Assembly: GCA_947383005.1 (NCBI GenBank)
Contig: CANDBT010000002.1
Coordinates: 1 to 64,000, forward strand
DNA from: an uncultured bacterium
GTDB taxonomy: Bacteria > Bacillota > Clostridia > Lachnospirales > Lachnospiraceae
Direction: 5' to 3'
Length of the DNA stretch: 64,000 nt
Part shown: positions 27,324 to 34,607 of the stretch, in pieces
How the letters are laid out: every line of letters starts with the position of its first letter
Numbering within the stretch: the first letter of the stretch is position 1
The notes under the pieces: model-generated
What the model was told of the DNA's origin: nothing
The model's input: the letters and a program-made list of their open reading frames with translations, nothing else
The model's database searches: none
Made by a program: the position numbers and the translations under genes

Positions 27324-27533
27324 ATGCTGACATATAAAATAAATGTAATAGGAACATTAAAAGAATCCGGATATAATAGCACCAGGATATTAAAAGAAAA
27401 TGTACTTAGCCAATCCGCAATGCAAAAACTTAGAAAAGGAGAAATGATTGGCATGAAAACACTGGATCAACTTTGTGAACTATTAGATATGCAACCGGGA
27501 AACATCATAAAGTATGTTGAAAATAAACCATAA
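27324..27533 (+). CDS. Small Cro/CI-type HTH transcriptional regulator
   Basis: A 69-residue protein that is essentially one helix-turn-helix domain (YNSTRILKENVLSQSAMQKL, then KGEMIGMKTLDQLCELLDMQPGNIIKY), like the DUF-type XRE regulators that read 'L..L...PGDII.Y'. AGGAGG lies seven bases before the ATG at 27324. It precedes two small genes on the same strand, one of which is DUF4160, an arrangement seen in putative toxin-antitoxin modules. Confidence 0.8.
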   Translation: MLTYKINVIGTLKESGYNSTRILKENVLSQSAMQKLRKGEMIGMKTLDQLCELLDMQPGNIIKYVENKP

Positions 27534-27613
27534 AAAGTTTAATTTTAATATTATAATAAACTAAAAATTCAATGCCGGAAGGAAAGTTAAACCGAAGGAG
27601 GTTAAATTATCTT

Positions 27614-27892
27614 ATGATGTATAAATTTATGACTTTAGAAGACTCTACAGAAATTGTCCATTCTGATGCGTACTATGAAAATAATGTAGAAACGGTAAAA
27701 GTCTATTTTGAAAAACCTGTATATGGCGGTTTCCATTCCGCAGAATGTTATCTTCCTTCCTATGAATGGAAAAATATAGATGGTTTTTCTACTGAAGATA
27801 TAAAATACTTCCACAACTTTCTGCAGTCTGTAGCCCATATTGTTATTCGCTTAGCAAGAGAGGGAGGATTTGAGAGTGCCGCAAATTTTTAA
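27614..27892 (+). CDS. Small protein of unknown function in HTH-DUF4160 operon
   Basis: I do not recognise the family. The 92 residues are acidic and soluble, with FMTLEDSTEIVHSDAYYENN then VKVYFEKPVYGGFHSAECYL, and a C-terminal helix rich in hydrophobics ending REGGF. The ATG at 27614 follows an AGGAGG at a loose 12-base spacing; 27617 is an alternative. The gene overlaps the start of the DUF4160 gene by 17 bases, so translation is probably coupled. Confidence 0.6.
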   Translation: MMYKFMTLEDSTEIVHSDAYYENNVETVKVYFEKPVYGGFHSAECYLPSYEWKNIDGFSTEDIKYFHNFLQSVAHIVIRLAREGGFESAANF

Positions 27893-28154
27893 AGTTGGCT
27901 CCTATCTTATTTACTTTTGGTCAAATGAAAATAAACCTTTGGAACCTATACATGTACATGTCTCCGAAAATTTTCCGTCTGAAAATGCAACAAAAATATG
28001 GATCACTAAGGCCGGGCGCTGTCTTCTATGTCATAATAATTCCCAGATCCCTAAAAGAAAACTAAGGGATATTATGGACATTATCGAAGCCCGTCATGCA
28101 GATATTGAAACAAAATGGTCAAATTATTTTAATGAAATTCGCCACTATTGCTGA
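27876..28154 (+). CDS. DUF4160 domain protein
   Basis: The 92-residue product shows the DUF4160 pattern: IFKVGSYLIYFWSNENKPLE then PIHVHVSE (the conserved E/P-x-H-x-H-V), and a C-terminal KRKLRDIMDIIEARHADIET helix. DUF4160 proteins are often paired with a small second protein in putative toxin-antitoxin pairs. The start is GTG at 27876, eight bases after GGGAGG; the TTG at 27870 is too close to that site. Last gene of the three-gene operon. Confidence 0.75.
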   Translation: MPQIFKVGSYLIYFWSNENKPLEPIHVHVSENFPSENATKIWITKAGRCLLCHNNSQIPKRKLRDIMDIIEARHADIETKWSNYFNEIRHYC

Positions 28155-28347
28155 CTGCAGTATCTTTTTCTGTTGTCAGTATCGAGGCGAAGCCCAATAA
28201 CCGGAAAGAAGTTCCAAATCCTACGGCACCGTTCACAGGAACTACCAGCCGGAACAGAAAAGGAATACCGCCGTCTGAACTGTTTCTTTTATTCCACAAG
28301 GCGCAATTTTTTATAGAATAAAAACTGCCGTTTATAAGAATATATTT

Positions 28348-28953
28348 TTATAAATCTTTTGCTTTGTATATAGCATAACCTTCATAATAGTAACTATAAT
28401 CTATGCCCTTCATATACACTTCCCTGTCATTGACTTTATCCGTCAAAGCCTGTTTTAAAATATATTTTATCTCAATATCCTTAATCGGGCTTCTTTCCAT
28501 TGCAAGCAAATAATCTTCCTTATTGACTGTACTCCAATCGATGACCATGCTCAGCTCTTTTTTCAAAATTGAATCAAGCCATATTCTCATGCTTCGTCCA
28601 TTACCTTCGCGGAATGGATGTGCTATATTCATCTCCACATACTTTTCAACAATTTCATCAAACGTTGACTGCGGCATTTTCTCAACATTCTCAATAGCTG
28701 CCTGCAGATACATCACGGGTGCAAATCGAAAATTACTTTTTGCGATATTTACAGTCCGTACTTTTCCTGCAAAATCATATATCTCATCAAATAAGTATTT
28801 GTGAATTGCTGCGAGCATCCGGAATGTCCCCGCTTCATAATGATCCAGATATCCATTTTCAAATAATTCAACAGCTTTTTTCTTACTTATTTTTTCTTCC
28901 ATTCTGGCCAGTTCTGTGGAATCTGTAATATTAAGCTTATTTTCTAAAGCCAT
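28348..28953 (-). CDS. Fic family protein (putative AMP-transferase)
   Basis: A 201-residue Fic domain protein with the active-site loop AHPFREGNGRSMRIWLD (HPFxxGNGRxxR) complete. The flap region IYDFAGKVRTVNIAKS is also present. Fic enzymes usually transfer AMP from ATP to Tyr/Ser/Thr of target proteins. The ATG at 28953 has AGGAG six bases upstream. The open frame continues to 29019 only through a dispersed repeat. No companion inhibitory antitoxin is adjacent, so regulation is unclear. Confidence 0.85.
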   Translation of the reverse strand: MALENKLNITDSTELARMEEKISKKKAVELFENGYLDHYEAGTFRMLAAIHKYLFDEIYDFAGKVRTVNIAKSNFRFAPVMYLQAAIENVEKMPQSTFDEIVEKYVEMNIAHPFREGNGRSMRIWLDSILKKELSMVIDWSTVNKEDYLLAMERSPIKDIEIKYILKQALTDKVNDREVYMKGIDYSYYYEGYAIYKAKDL

Positions 28954-28971
28954 ATTTTTCTCCTTTCTATA

Positions 28972-29015
28972 CCTGTGAGCCAAATGATTTGCCAATATGA
29001 TTCCCATATTTTTGC
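28972..29015 (-). repeat. 5'-flank repeat, 'GCCAAATNATTTGCCAA' family, copy 1
   Basis: These 44 bases are nearly identical to 36299-36342 and related to 29811-29835. All three lie just upstream of minus-strand genes (Fic, nicotinamidase, folT). On the minus strand each can be read as a short in-frame L-A-(N/D)-(H/Y)-L-A-(H/Y) segment. Confidence 0.65.
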
Positions 29016-29029
29016 ACAAAATGCGCTCT

Positions 29030-29118
29030 ATCTTCCGCTTCGGCCGTTGCTAAACGGGCGCTCCTGGCGCTCAGTAAGCCTACGGTACGTTTTTGCTATA
29101 TCGGATGCAATTTCCTAT
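29030..29118 (+). repeat. Covarying hairpin repeat, copy A
   Basis: Core TTGCT-aaac-GGGCGC...GCGCTC-AGTAA at 29047-29077, preceded by the family's pyrimidine-rich TTCCGCTTCGGCCG lead-in. A second small hairpin follows with loop GATGCAAT. Related copies lie at about 36995-37080, 52395-52450 and, inverted, 52590-52650. The stems keep pairing although their bases change. Confidence 0.6.
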
Positions 29119-29128
29119 TAGAGCAAAG

Positions 29129-29167
29129 AATCCGGCAAAACGCGCCAATAACGCGCTTTGCCGGATT
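29129..29167. terminator. Long GC-rich hairpin between Fic and folT genes
   Basis: AATCCGGCAAA (29129-29139) pairs with TTTGCCGGATT (29157-29167), with an inner ACGCG...CGCG. It lies just beyond the folT stop codon and could end its transcript, but only a weak T-rich stretch follows on the minus strand. Confidence 0.5.
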
Positions 29168-29193
29168 CAAAATGGCTAACCAAACATAACATT

Positions 29194-29760
29194 TCAGAGA
29201 GAACATCTTGGCATTTTTAGGAAACGGCACATCCCTGATGCCTCCAGGGCTTTCCCCACGGAATAAAACAGCAGGGAATTGATAGGCCACATAATGATAT
29301 TTTTCAATGCCCTCACCGGCAATAGCGCCAAAAAACCCTTTCCGGTAATCATAGACAGGCACCATGTTGTCATTCCCATATTGCAGATTACCGCTACCAG
29401 CAATTCAGCCGCCAGCACCCGCCACAGGGAAATCGGTTTTTTGTAGTAAGAAATCCCATAGATAACTCCCGCCGTTGCCGGAACTAAAGTGAGTCCAGGG
29501 AAATATCCCCCGACAGGTTTAACCAAATACTTCAGGATATCCAGCGCCCCCCCAAATATTCCGCCTGTCACGGGTCCAAACAGATAACAGACCATCTGAT
29601 TGACAATAGTGGAAAAACCGATTTTCACATAGTCGCCAATTTGTATGGTGAGATAACCCAACACGATAGCTACTGCTCCCAGCATGCCGGCAATCGTCAG
29701 CGTCCTCACACATTTAAATTCATGAAACGACTCAGTAAACAAAGTTGCTAATTTTTTCAT
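29194..29760 (-). CDS. folT: Folate ECF transporter S component
   Basis: The 188-residue membrane protein has about six hydrophobic segments and FolT landmarks: TLTIAGMLGAVAIVLGYLT, GFSTIVNQMVCYLFGPVTGG and KYLVKPVGGYFPGLTL. FolT binds folate with high affinity and works with a shared ECF energizing module encoded elsewhere. A recognisable tetrahydrofolate riboswitch upstream supports the folate assignment. The ATG follows AAAGGAGG. Confidence 0.9.
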   Translation of the reverse strand: MKKLATLFTESFHEFKCVRTLTIAGMLGAVAIVLGYLTIQIGDYVKIGFSTIVNQMVCYLFGPVTGGIFGGALDILKYLVKPVGGYFPGLTLVPATAGVIYGISYYKKPISLWRVLAAELLVAVICNMGMTTWCLSMITGKGFLALLPVRALKNIIMWPINSLLFYSVGKALEASGMCRFLKMPRCSL

Positions 29761-29810
29761 AAAAAATTACCTCCTTTGCAGACCTCTCGCAGCACAAAGG
29801 AGATAGATAC

Positions 29811-29897
29811 CCATGAGCCAAATAATTTGCCAACGCAGTTCCCGTGTTCCATAAAACAATCCCCGTCGTTTGGCAAATAAGTATGCCCGCGAGCATG
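29811..29897 (-). repeat. 5'-flank repeat, copy 2, between riboswitch and folT
   Basis: Minus-strand order: GCATACTTATTTGCCAAA, variable middle, TTGGCAAATTATTTGGCTCA. The ATTTGCCAA and TTGGCAAAT arms are complementary. The same ends occur at 36299-36387. It separates the riboswitch from the folT ribosome binding site by about 87 bases. Confidence 0.6.
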
Positions 29898-29915
29898 ACC
29901 AGTTGATCTTCCTCC

Positions 29916-30018
29916 AGGCAGCGGGATGCGGGCCATGCACCGCAAGGATTCTCTCCTTTTCGTCCGGCCGGCAACTCCCCGTCCGCCCGGCACTTAACGC
30001 GCACAGACCTACTCTGCT
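29916..30018 (-). promoter_or_regulatory. Tetrahydrofolate (THF) riboswitch upstream of folT
   Basis: Minus-strand sequence shows the conserved parts of the THF riboswitch in the right order: GAGTAG, then GCGCGTTAAGTGC, a GC-rich P3 arm, and GCGGTGCATGGCCCGCATCC near the 3' end. GCAG at the 5' side pairs with CTGC at the 3' side as a short closing stem. This class senses reduced folates and typically controls folT or folate synthesis genes. A GGAGG immediately follows the closing stem. Confidence 0.85.
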
Positions 30019-30040
30019 TTTCATTTTGTATTTTAATAAT

Positions 30041-30105
30041 ATGATACCAGGGGCAAAAGGCCGAAAAATCCGATGTAAACTTGCTTGCATTTTGACCCCA
30101 ACATC
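30041..30105. repeat. GGGGTCAAAA family repeat, short inverted copy
   Basis: Reverse complement reads GATGTTGGGGTCAAAATGCA...CATCGGATTTTTCGGCCTTT and ends CCCCTGGTATCAT. It shares both ends and the CAAGCAAG...CATCGGATTTT segment with 9964-10169 but lacks the central nested hairpins. It lies just upstream of the riboswitch, where the folT promoter should be. Confidence 0.65.
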
Positions 30106-30189
30106 ACTAAATCAGTATAACATAATTTACCGTAATAGGAAAGAGGAAGTTTCAGGTCATGCCAAATCTTGCAACAGTTCGTTACTGTT

Positions 30190-30273
30190 CAGGTAGGTCT
30201 GCGCAGAGTCTGCCCCAGCGAAGCGAGGATACTTACTGCGCTGACCGTACGACATCGTGCCCTTTAGGTATAA
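30190..30273. repeat. Dispersed repeat, GGTCTGCGC...GCTGACCGT family, copy 1
   Basis: CAGGTAGGTCTGCGC and, further on, GCGCTGACCGTACGACATCG leading to GTGCCCTTTAGGTATAAC. An inverted copy (45565-45623) has the same ends but a shorter middle. The middle part here (AGAGTCTGCCCCAGCGAAGC) also occurs inside the MITE at 52465-52706. The GH5 stop codon lies inside this repeat, so the last residues of that protein may be repeat-encoded. Confidence 0.55.
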
Positions 30274-32006
30274 CTTGGACCGGCGAGCAAAAATCCCTCT
30301 GCACACTCGTCGAAAAACTTTTCGTCCAGGACAAGGCTGTCGTCTTCCACCTGGAAAGCGTTGGTATTTTCCAGATACTTCCACCAGTCGGAATGGGGGC
30401 CGGTGTGTTCCTCCCCGGAAAAAGCGGAAATCCGGCGCAGATCTGCCCCCTTGTAGTCAACCGGGATAGTCACGCCTCTTGCGGTGCCCGATGCTTCTTC
30501 AAACAGAGGAGTGGAAAACCTCACCAGCTTTTCATGCCAGTCGGCGCCGGAATCAAACTGGAAGGCCAAATCCTCCATAACACCGTACTCCTTGTGATCT
30601 GCCAGGACCTGGTTGATATAGCCGGCCTTTAAGATAACGGCTTCTGCCTGGCTGTCGTAAGTATATTCCTCTCCCTCAGCAAGTCCCTGGATTCCGGTAA
30701 AGGCGTTGCCGTTTAAAGTCAGGGGGATCACCACATCTTCCTCTGTCTCCTTGTCAAAGTACAGCCGGTCCAGTTCTGTGGCATAGGAAGAGCGGCCCTT
30801 CATGGAAGCCTCTAGCATTTCCCCGGCCAGAGGCTTTTTCCACGAATACTTACCGTCCGTACGGCTGATCCCGGAGCCGTTGTCCCAGAACATCAGGCAG
30901 AGGCCGTAGTCCCTGGCAAGCTGATTCATATATTCATAATATTTAAGCTCTTCTCCCGGCTGGTTGCATTTTTCTCCTTTGTCATAGCCCAGGAGGCCGT
31001 ATTCACCGATCACCACCCCGATGCCGTTCTTGGTAAAGGTGTCGTAGACGGTAGACATGGCATTATCAGCCGCCGTTCGGGCAGTTTTCCCGCTGTCGTC
31101 AATCACTTCATCAAATCCGGTAATTCCCAGATTGGCACTGTATACCCACTCGCTGTAGTAATGGACTGTGGCGATGATGTGATCGTCATTCAGTCCCTGA
31201 ATCAGTTTCAGGAGGGGAGCGCTTTTTTCAAAGTTTGTTGACAGAGTGGGGATAACGATCATCCGGCTGCTGTTATTTCCGCCGCTTTCCCGGATAGCAT
31301 GGTAAGCCGCCAGATTGATGGCATCCAGCTTTTCCTGCTTTTCCTCGTCCGTTCCCTCAAAATCCGGTTCGTTGATAGTCTCAAAGCAGACCTGTTCCGG
31401 CTCGTCCTTCAGAAAATCCGCCAACTGCTCCCACAGCTTGACAAAGGAGACATACTCCTCGGAATCTGTCTTACCGTCCCAGTATTTCAGCCAGATCCAG
31501 GAGTCGTGGTGGATATTGGCCATCACATACATATCCTCCTCTACTGCCCAATCCACAACCTCCTTATACCGGGCCAGCCAATCCGGATCAATGGTATAAT
31601 TGCCGTCTTCAGAATCATAGCGCCGGAATAAAGTCAGGGGGATACGGATGCTGTCAAATCCCTTTTCTTTTACTGCATGGATCAACTCTCTGGTCACAAC
31701 CGGATTGCCCCAGGCTGTCTCCCCGGTATCCTCCTCGCTCTCGTCCGTGTTGACCCCGTCAAAAGAATTTCCCAGATTCCAGCCGTGTCCCATGGCTTCC
31801 ACGTATTCCTGTGAGGTCATCCCGCCCTGGCTTTTGAGGGAATCATCTTCCGGGACAGTATCTTTTTCGGGGGCTGCCGTCTGGACGGCATCCTGTGTTG
31901 TAACAGCCGTGGCATCTGTCGGAGCCGGGGCAGATGAACAGCCTGATAAGACAGAGACGGCCAGGACGGCCGTGCATAGTACTGAGGTAAATGCTTTAAG
32001 CTTCAT
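30264..32006 (-). CDS. GH5 family endoglucanase-type lipoprotein
   Basis: A 580-residue secreted lipoprotein. Residues 1-23 form a lipoprotein signal with lipobox LSGC (Cys23), then an Ala/Thr/Glu-rich linker to about residue 58. Residues about 60-400 form a GH5 catalytic barrel: GHGWNLGNSFDG, the acid/base in CFETINEPDF (Glu213) and the nucleophile in VVIGEYGLLG (Glu335). The C-terminal 150 residues form an X2/CBM-like beta-sandwich module. It should cleave beta-glucan or related polymers at the cell surface. The neighbouring ROK kinase could phosphorylate the released sugar. Confidence 0.88.
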   Translation of the reverse strand: MKLKAFTSVLCTAVLAVSVLSGCSSAPAPTDATAVTTQDAVQTAAPEKDTVPEDDSLKSQGGMTSQEYVEAMGHGWNLGNSFDGVNTDESEEDTGETAWGNPVVTRELIHAVKEKGFDSIRIPLTLFRRYDSEDGNYTIDPDWLARYKEVVDWAVEEDMYVMANIHHDSWIWLKYWDGKTDSEEYVSFVKLWEQLADFLKDEPEQVCFETINEPDFEGTDEEKQEKLDAINLAAYHAIRESGGNNSSRMIVIPTLSTNFEKSAPLLKLIQGLNDDHIIATVHYYSEWVYSANLGITGFDEVIDDSGKTARTAADNAMSTVYDTFTKNGIGVVIGEYGLLGYDKGEKCNQPGEELKYYEYMNQLARDYGLCLMFWDNGSGISRTDGKYSWKKPLAGEMLEASMKGRSSYATELDRLYFDKETEEDVVIPLTLNGNAFTGIQGLAEGEEYTYDSQAEAVILKAGYINQVLADHKEYGVMEDLAFQFDSGADWHEKLVRFSTPLFEEASGTARGVTIPVDYKGADLRRISAFSGEEHTGPHSDWWKYLENTNAFQVEDDSLVLDEKFFDECAEGFLLAGPSYT

Positions 32007-32125
32007 AATCTTCCTCCTTATAAACGGCTTTGAAAGCCTGTAGTTTGTGTTTCATTCTAACATAGTGAGGAAGGGAAAAATACCAGGATTTTTTAAGTAT
32101 AATAATATTAATTTTTTATAAAAAG

Positions 32126-32154
32126 TTGACAAAGCTTTTCCAAAACTATACAAT
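32126..32154 (+). promoter_or_regulatory. Sigma-A promoter for the ROK kinase
   Basis: TTGACA (32126-32131), 17-base spacer, TACAAT (32149-32154). It is the best promoter in the divergent gap with the GH5 gene. Confidence 0.7.
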
Positions 32155-32203
32155 TATCGTATCTTTACCTTCGGGATTTTGATTACACACATGGGAGGAA
32201 AAC

Positions 32204-33082
32204 ATGGAAAAACGATATTTATGTCTTGATACAGGCGGAACCAGCATCAAATATGCTGTCTGCAACGAAGAAGGAGATATGCTGACAACGGGAAAAGTAC
32301 CTGTAGAACAATCCCTGGACGGATTCTTAGACCAGATAAAGGCCATTTATCAGGAAGCCTCCCCTATCGAGGGGATTGCCTGCAGCTTTCCGGGAGAAGT
32401 CCACAGTGAAGAAGGCGTCATCTATGGCATCAGCTCTGTAGCGCATCTTCACAACTGTCCTTTAAAGCAGATGATTTCCGACATATGCGGGGGCAAAAGA
32501 GTTTCCATGCTCAATGATGCCAATGCCGCCGCATTGGGCGAAGCATGGCTGGGAGTCGGCAAAAAATATAAAAATATCGCCTTTGTTATTGTGGGAAGCG
32601 GCGTAGGCGGTGCGGTCATTGAAAACGGAAACCTATATCCTGGCACGACGATGAACAAGGCGGAAATCGGCAATTTTCTCATGGGCGGGAAAAGGGACGA
32701 CGAACTCCTTTGCTGGAGCAGTTTTACGTTAGAACAGGAAGCCAGGAGATATTCCAAAACCCATGGCGTCACGGTAAACGGCAAAGACCTGATTGCGTTG
32801 GCAAAAGAAGGCAACAGCGAAGCCGCCGCCTGTGTAAAAGAATTTCTTCATTACATGGCTGTCGGCTGCGTCAATATCCAGTTTGCCTATGATCCGGAGA
32901 TCATTGCCATAGGCGGCGGCATCAGCGAAAACCCGCAAATCATCGAAGCCATCAACCACACCTATGAAGAATTGGTCAGAGGACAGCAAATGGCCTATTT
33001 AAAGCCCACAATAGTCGCCTGCGAAAAGGGAAATGACGCCAACCTGTTAGGCGCTCTGCGTTTTTTCCTCAACGGCAACTGA
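32204..33082 (+). CDS. ROK family sugar kinase
   Basis: A 292-residue sugar kinase: ATP-binding CLDTGGTSIKYAV, catalytic Asp in MLNDANAAALGEAWLG, and IVGSGVGGAVIENG. The zinc-binding CxCGxxGCxE motif common to ROK glucokinases and repressors is absent (the matching region reads NFLMGGKRDDELLCW), as in beta-glucoside kinases and related ROK sub-groups. There is no HTH, so it is an enzyme and not a repressor. GGGAGG lies five bases before the ATG. Divergent to the GH5 lipoprotein. Confidence 0.85.
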   Translation: MEKRYLCLDTGGTSIKYAVCNEEGDMLTTGKVPVEQSLDGFLDQIKAIYQEASPIEGIACSFPGEVHSEEGVIYGISSVAHLHNCPLKQMISDICGGKRVSMLNDANAAALGEAWLGVGKKYKNIAFVIVGSGVGGAVIENGNLYPGTTMNKAEIGNFLMGGKRDDELLCWSSFTLEQEARRYSKTHGVTVNGKDLIALAKEGNSEAAACVKEFLHYMAVGCVNIQFAYDPEIIAIGGGISENPQIIEAINHTYEELVRGQQMAYLKPTIVACEKGNDANLLGALRFFLNGN

Positions 33083-33124
33083 TTATTCCTATGACACGAT
33101 GAAAGCTCGGCCTCCGCGCTGGGC

Positions 33125-33176
33125 TGCGCGAAAACGGGGTCACGAAGTGGCATCTTCCACTCCCGTTTTCTGCGCA
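33125..33176. terminator. Bidirectional hairpin between convergent genes
   Basis: GAAAACGGG (from about 33130) pairs with CCCGTTTTC (ending about 33171), extended by GCGC/GCGC outside and AGTGG/CCACT inside. It sits between the convergent ROK kinase and GNAT genes, where a shared terminator is expected. Confidence 0.55.
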
Positions 33177-33215
33177 TCCGCCGAAGGCTTTGCGGTAAAC
33201 CCTTTTATTCTATCT

Positions 33216-33812
33216 TTATTCTATTCCGTATTTTTCAGCCAATTCTTTTCTGATTTCATCAAAGGGGCGTACCAGTAGCGGTTTTTCTGTATGTCTGCCA
33301 ATGATTTTCTCCATCCAGACCATATTGTACCAGCGGTTAAATTTATATCCGCACCGATAAAACTCTCCCACCAGGCGATAGCCCAGATGTTCATGAAACT
33401 GGACGCTGTTTTTATTCAGATACTCGTCGTCCTCCTCCGGATACCCGATACAGGCATTTAAATTTAATATGTTCTGCAAAGCCAATGCCTTTTCCAATGC
33501 CTCATACAGCTTTCTTCCCACTCCTGTCCTTTTCTTTTCCTGCCTCACATAAATGGTCGTCTCCACGGCCCACCCATATGCTGCTCTTTCCCGAAATGCG
33601 TCGGCATACGCATAACCGGCAATTTCCCCTCCGATTTCCGCTACCAGATAAGGATATTTTTCCATCACATGCCGCATTCTTTTCTCAAATTCCGGCAGGG
33701 AAGGCGTCTCATACTCAAATGTGATAGCTGTATTGGCCGTATATGGCGCATAAATATCCAAAAGTTCTTTTGCATCTGTTAATTTTGCCGTTCTGATTGT
33801 CAGCTCATCCAT
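33216..33812 (-). CDS. GNAT family N-acetyltransferase (phosphinothricin acetyltransferase-like)
   Basis: The 198-residue protein matches the PAT/MnaT subgroup: IRTAKLTDAKELLDIYAPY, ITFEYETPSLPEFEKRM, and acetyl-CoA loop RQEKKRTGVGRKLYEALEKA, then EHLGYRLVGEFYRCGYKF. These enzymes acetylate amino groups of small molecules such as methionine derivatives or phosphinothricin. The C-terminal 30 residues extend beyond the usual length. Transcribed towards the ROK gene; the gap to the PPTase upstream is about 70 bases. Confidence 0.82.
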   Translation of the reverse strand: MDELTIRTAKLTDAKELLDIYAPYTANTAITFEYETPSLPEFEKRMRHVMEKYPYLVAEIGGEIAGYAYADAFRERAAYGWAVETTIYVRQEKKRTGVGRKLYEALEKALALQNILNLNACIGYPEEDDEYLNKNSVQFHEHLGYRLVGEFYRCGYKFNRWYNMVWMEKIIGRHTEKPLLVRPFDEIRKELAEKYGIE

Positions 33813-33884
33813 ATTTTTCCTATTCCTTTCGCTATGTCAGCAATGGATAACCCGCCTAAGAGCCATCCGATCGATTATGGCAAA

Positions 33885-34607
33885 TCATTGGTTACTTTTC
33901 ACAGATAAATCCTCTATTGGAACTACTTTTGCCTCAGCTTTTCCTATCCCTTGGGACGTTTCCGGCTGCATGCCATGTACACAGATCGCCGCTTTGTACC
34001 CTGGCAAAACAAACTCCTGGAATCCATAGTCCAGCCATTCTCCCCCGGCCTCAACCGTAATTGGCGGCCCCATATGAATACAAAACTCATTCAACGGCAT
34101 TTGCATCCCTTTTCCCGTCGCTTTAATAAAACTTTCTTTCAGCGTCCAAAAACGGTAAAACCATTCGTTACTTTCCTGCAAATCCGCCGCAGCTTCCAAT
34201 TTTTCCTGCTCCGGAACGGCAAAAAAACGGCGCGCCACCCGCAAATCTGACACCCCGATTTGTTCGATGTCACATCCCGCCTCCTGTTCGGCAAATACAG
34301 CCATCGCAATGGAGCCGGAGTGAGACAAATTAAAATGAATCTCCGGATAATCCGGCAAATAAGGCTTTCCGTTTTCCCGGTAGCCAACAGCTACTTCACT
34401 TTCCCGAAGGCCATACCGCCGAAGGCCATAATCCAAAAGAAGCCCGGCGCCCAAAGACAGAAAACGGCCCTGTGCAAAACGGAACCGGCAGATTTTCTGC
34501 TGGCGTTCCCCGGACAGAGACGCACATAGCCTCCGGAATTCAGGCGAATTCTCATTGTCCTCCCAGCCGCACTTGGCCGTATCAAAAAAATAAACTTTTA
34601 TCATCAT
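33885..34607 (-). CDS. 4'-phosphopantetheinyl transferase (Sfp type)
   Basis: At 240 residues it has the Sfp/Gsp pattern: FNLSHSGSIAMAVFAEQEAG then CDIEQIG (Mg-binding Asp) and WTLKESFIKATGKGM (catalytic Glu-Lys region). Sfp enzymes move phosphopantetheine from CoA to carrier domains. Two candidate clients are in the window: the capsule-locus ACP (11046-11297) and the PCP of the 1203-residue synthetase (37898-41509). Its start overlaps the stop of the acyltransferase gene. Confidence 0.9.
   Translation of the reverse strand: MMIKVYFFDTAKCGWEDNENSPEFRRLCASLSGERQQKICRFRFAQGRFLSLGAGLLLDYGLRRYGLRESEVAVGYRENGKPYLPDYPEIHFNLSHSGSIAMAVFAEQEAGCDIEQIGVSDLRVARRFFAVPEQEKLEAAADLQESNEWFYRFWTLKESFIKATGKGMQMPLNEFCIHMGPPITVEAGGEWLDYGFQEFVLPGYKAAICVHGMQPETSQGIGKAEAKVVPIEDLSVKSNQ

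Noticed and set aside
29732-30004. 90-codon minus-strand frame across the folT leader
   Set aside because: It runs through the THF riboswitch and a dispersed repeat; only the short conserved repeat-encoded part is worth testing, not the whole frame.
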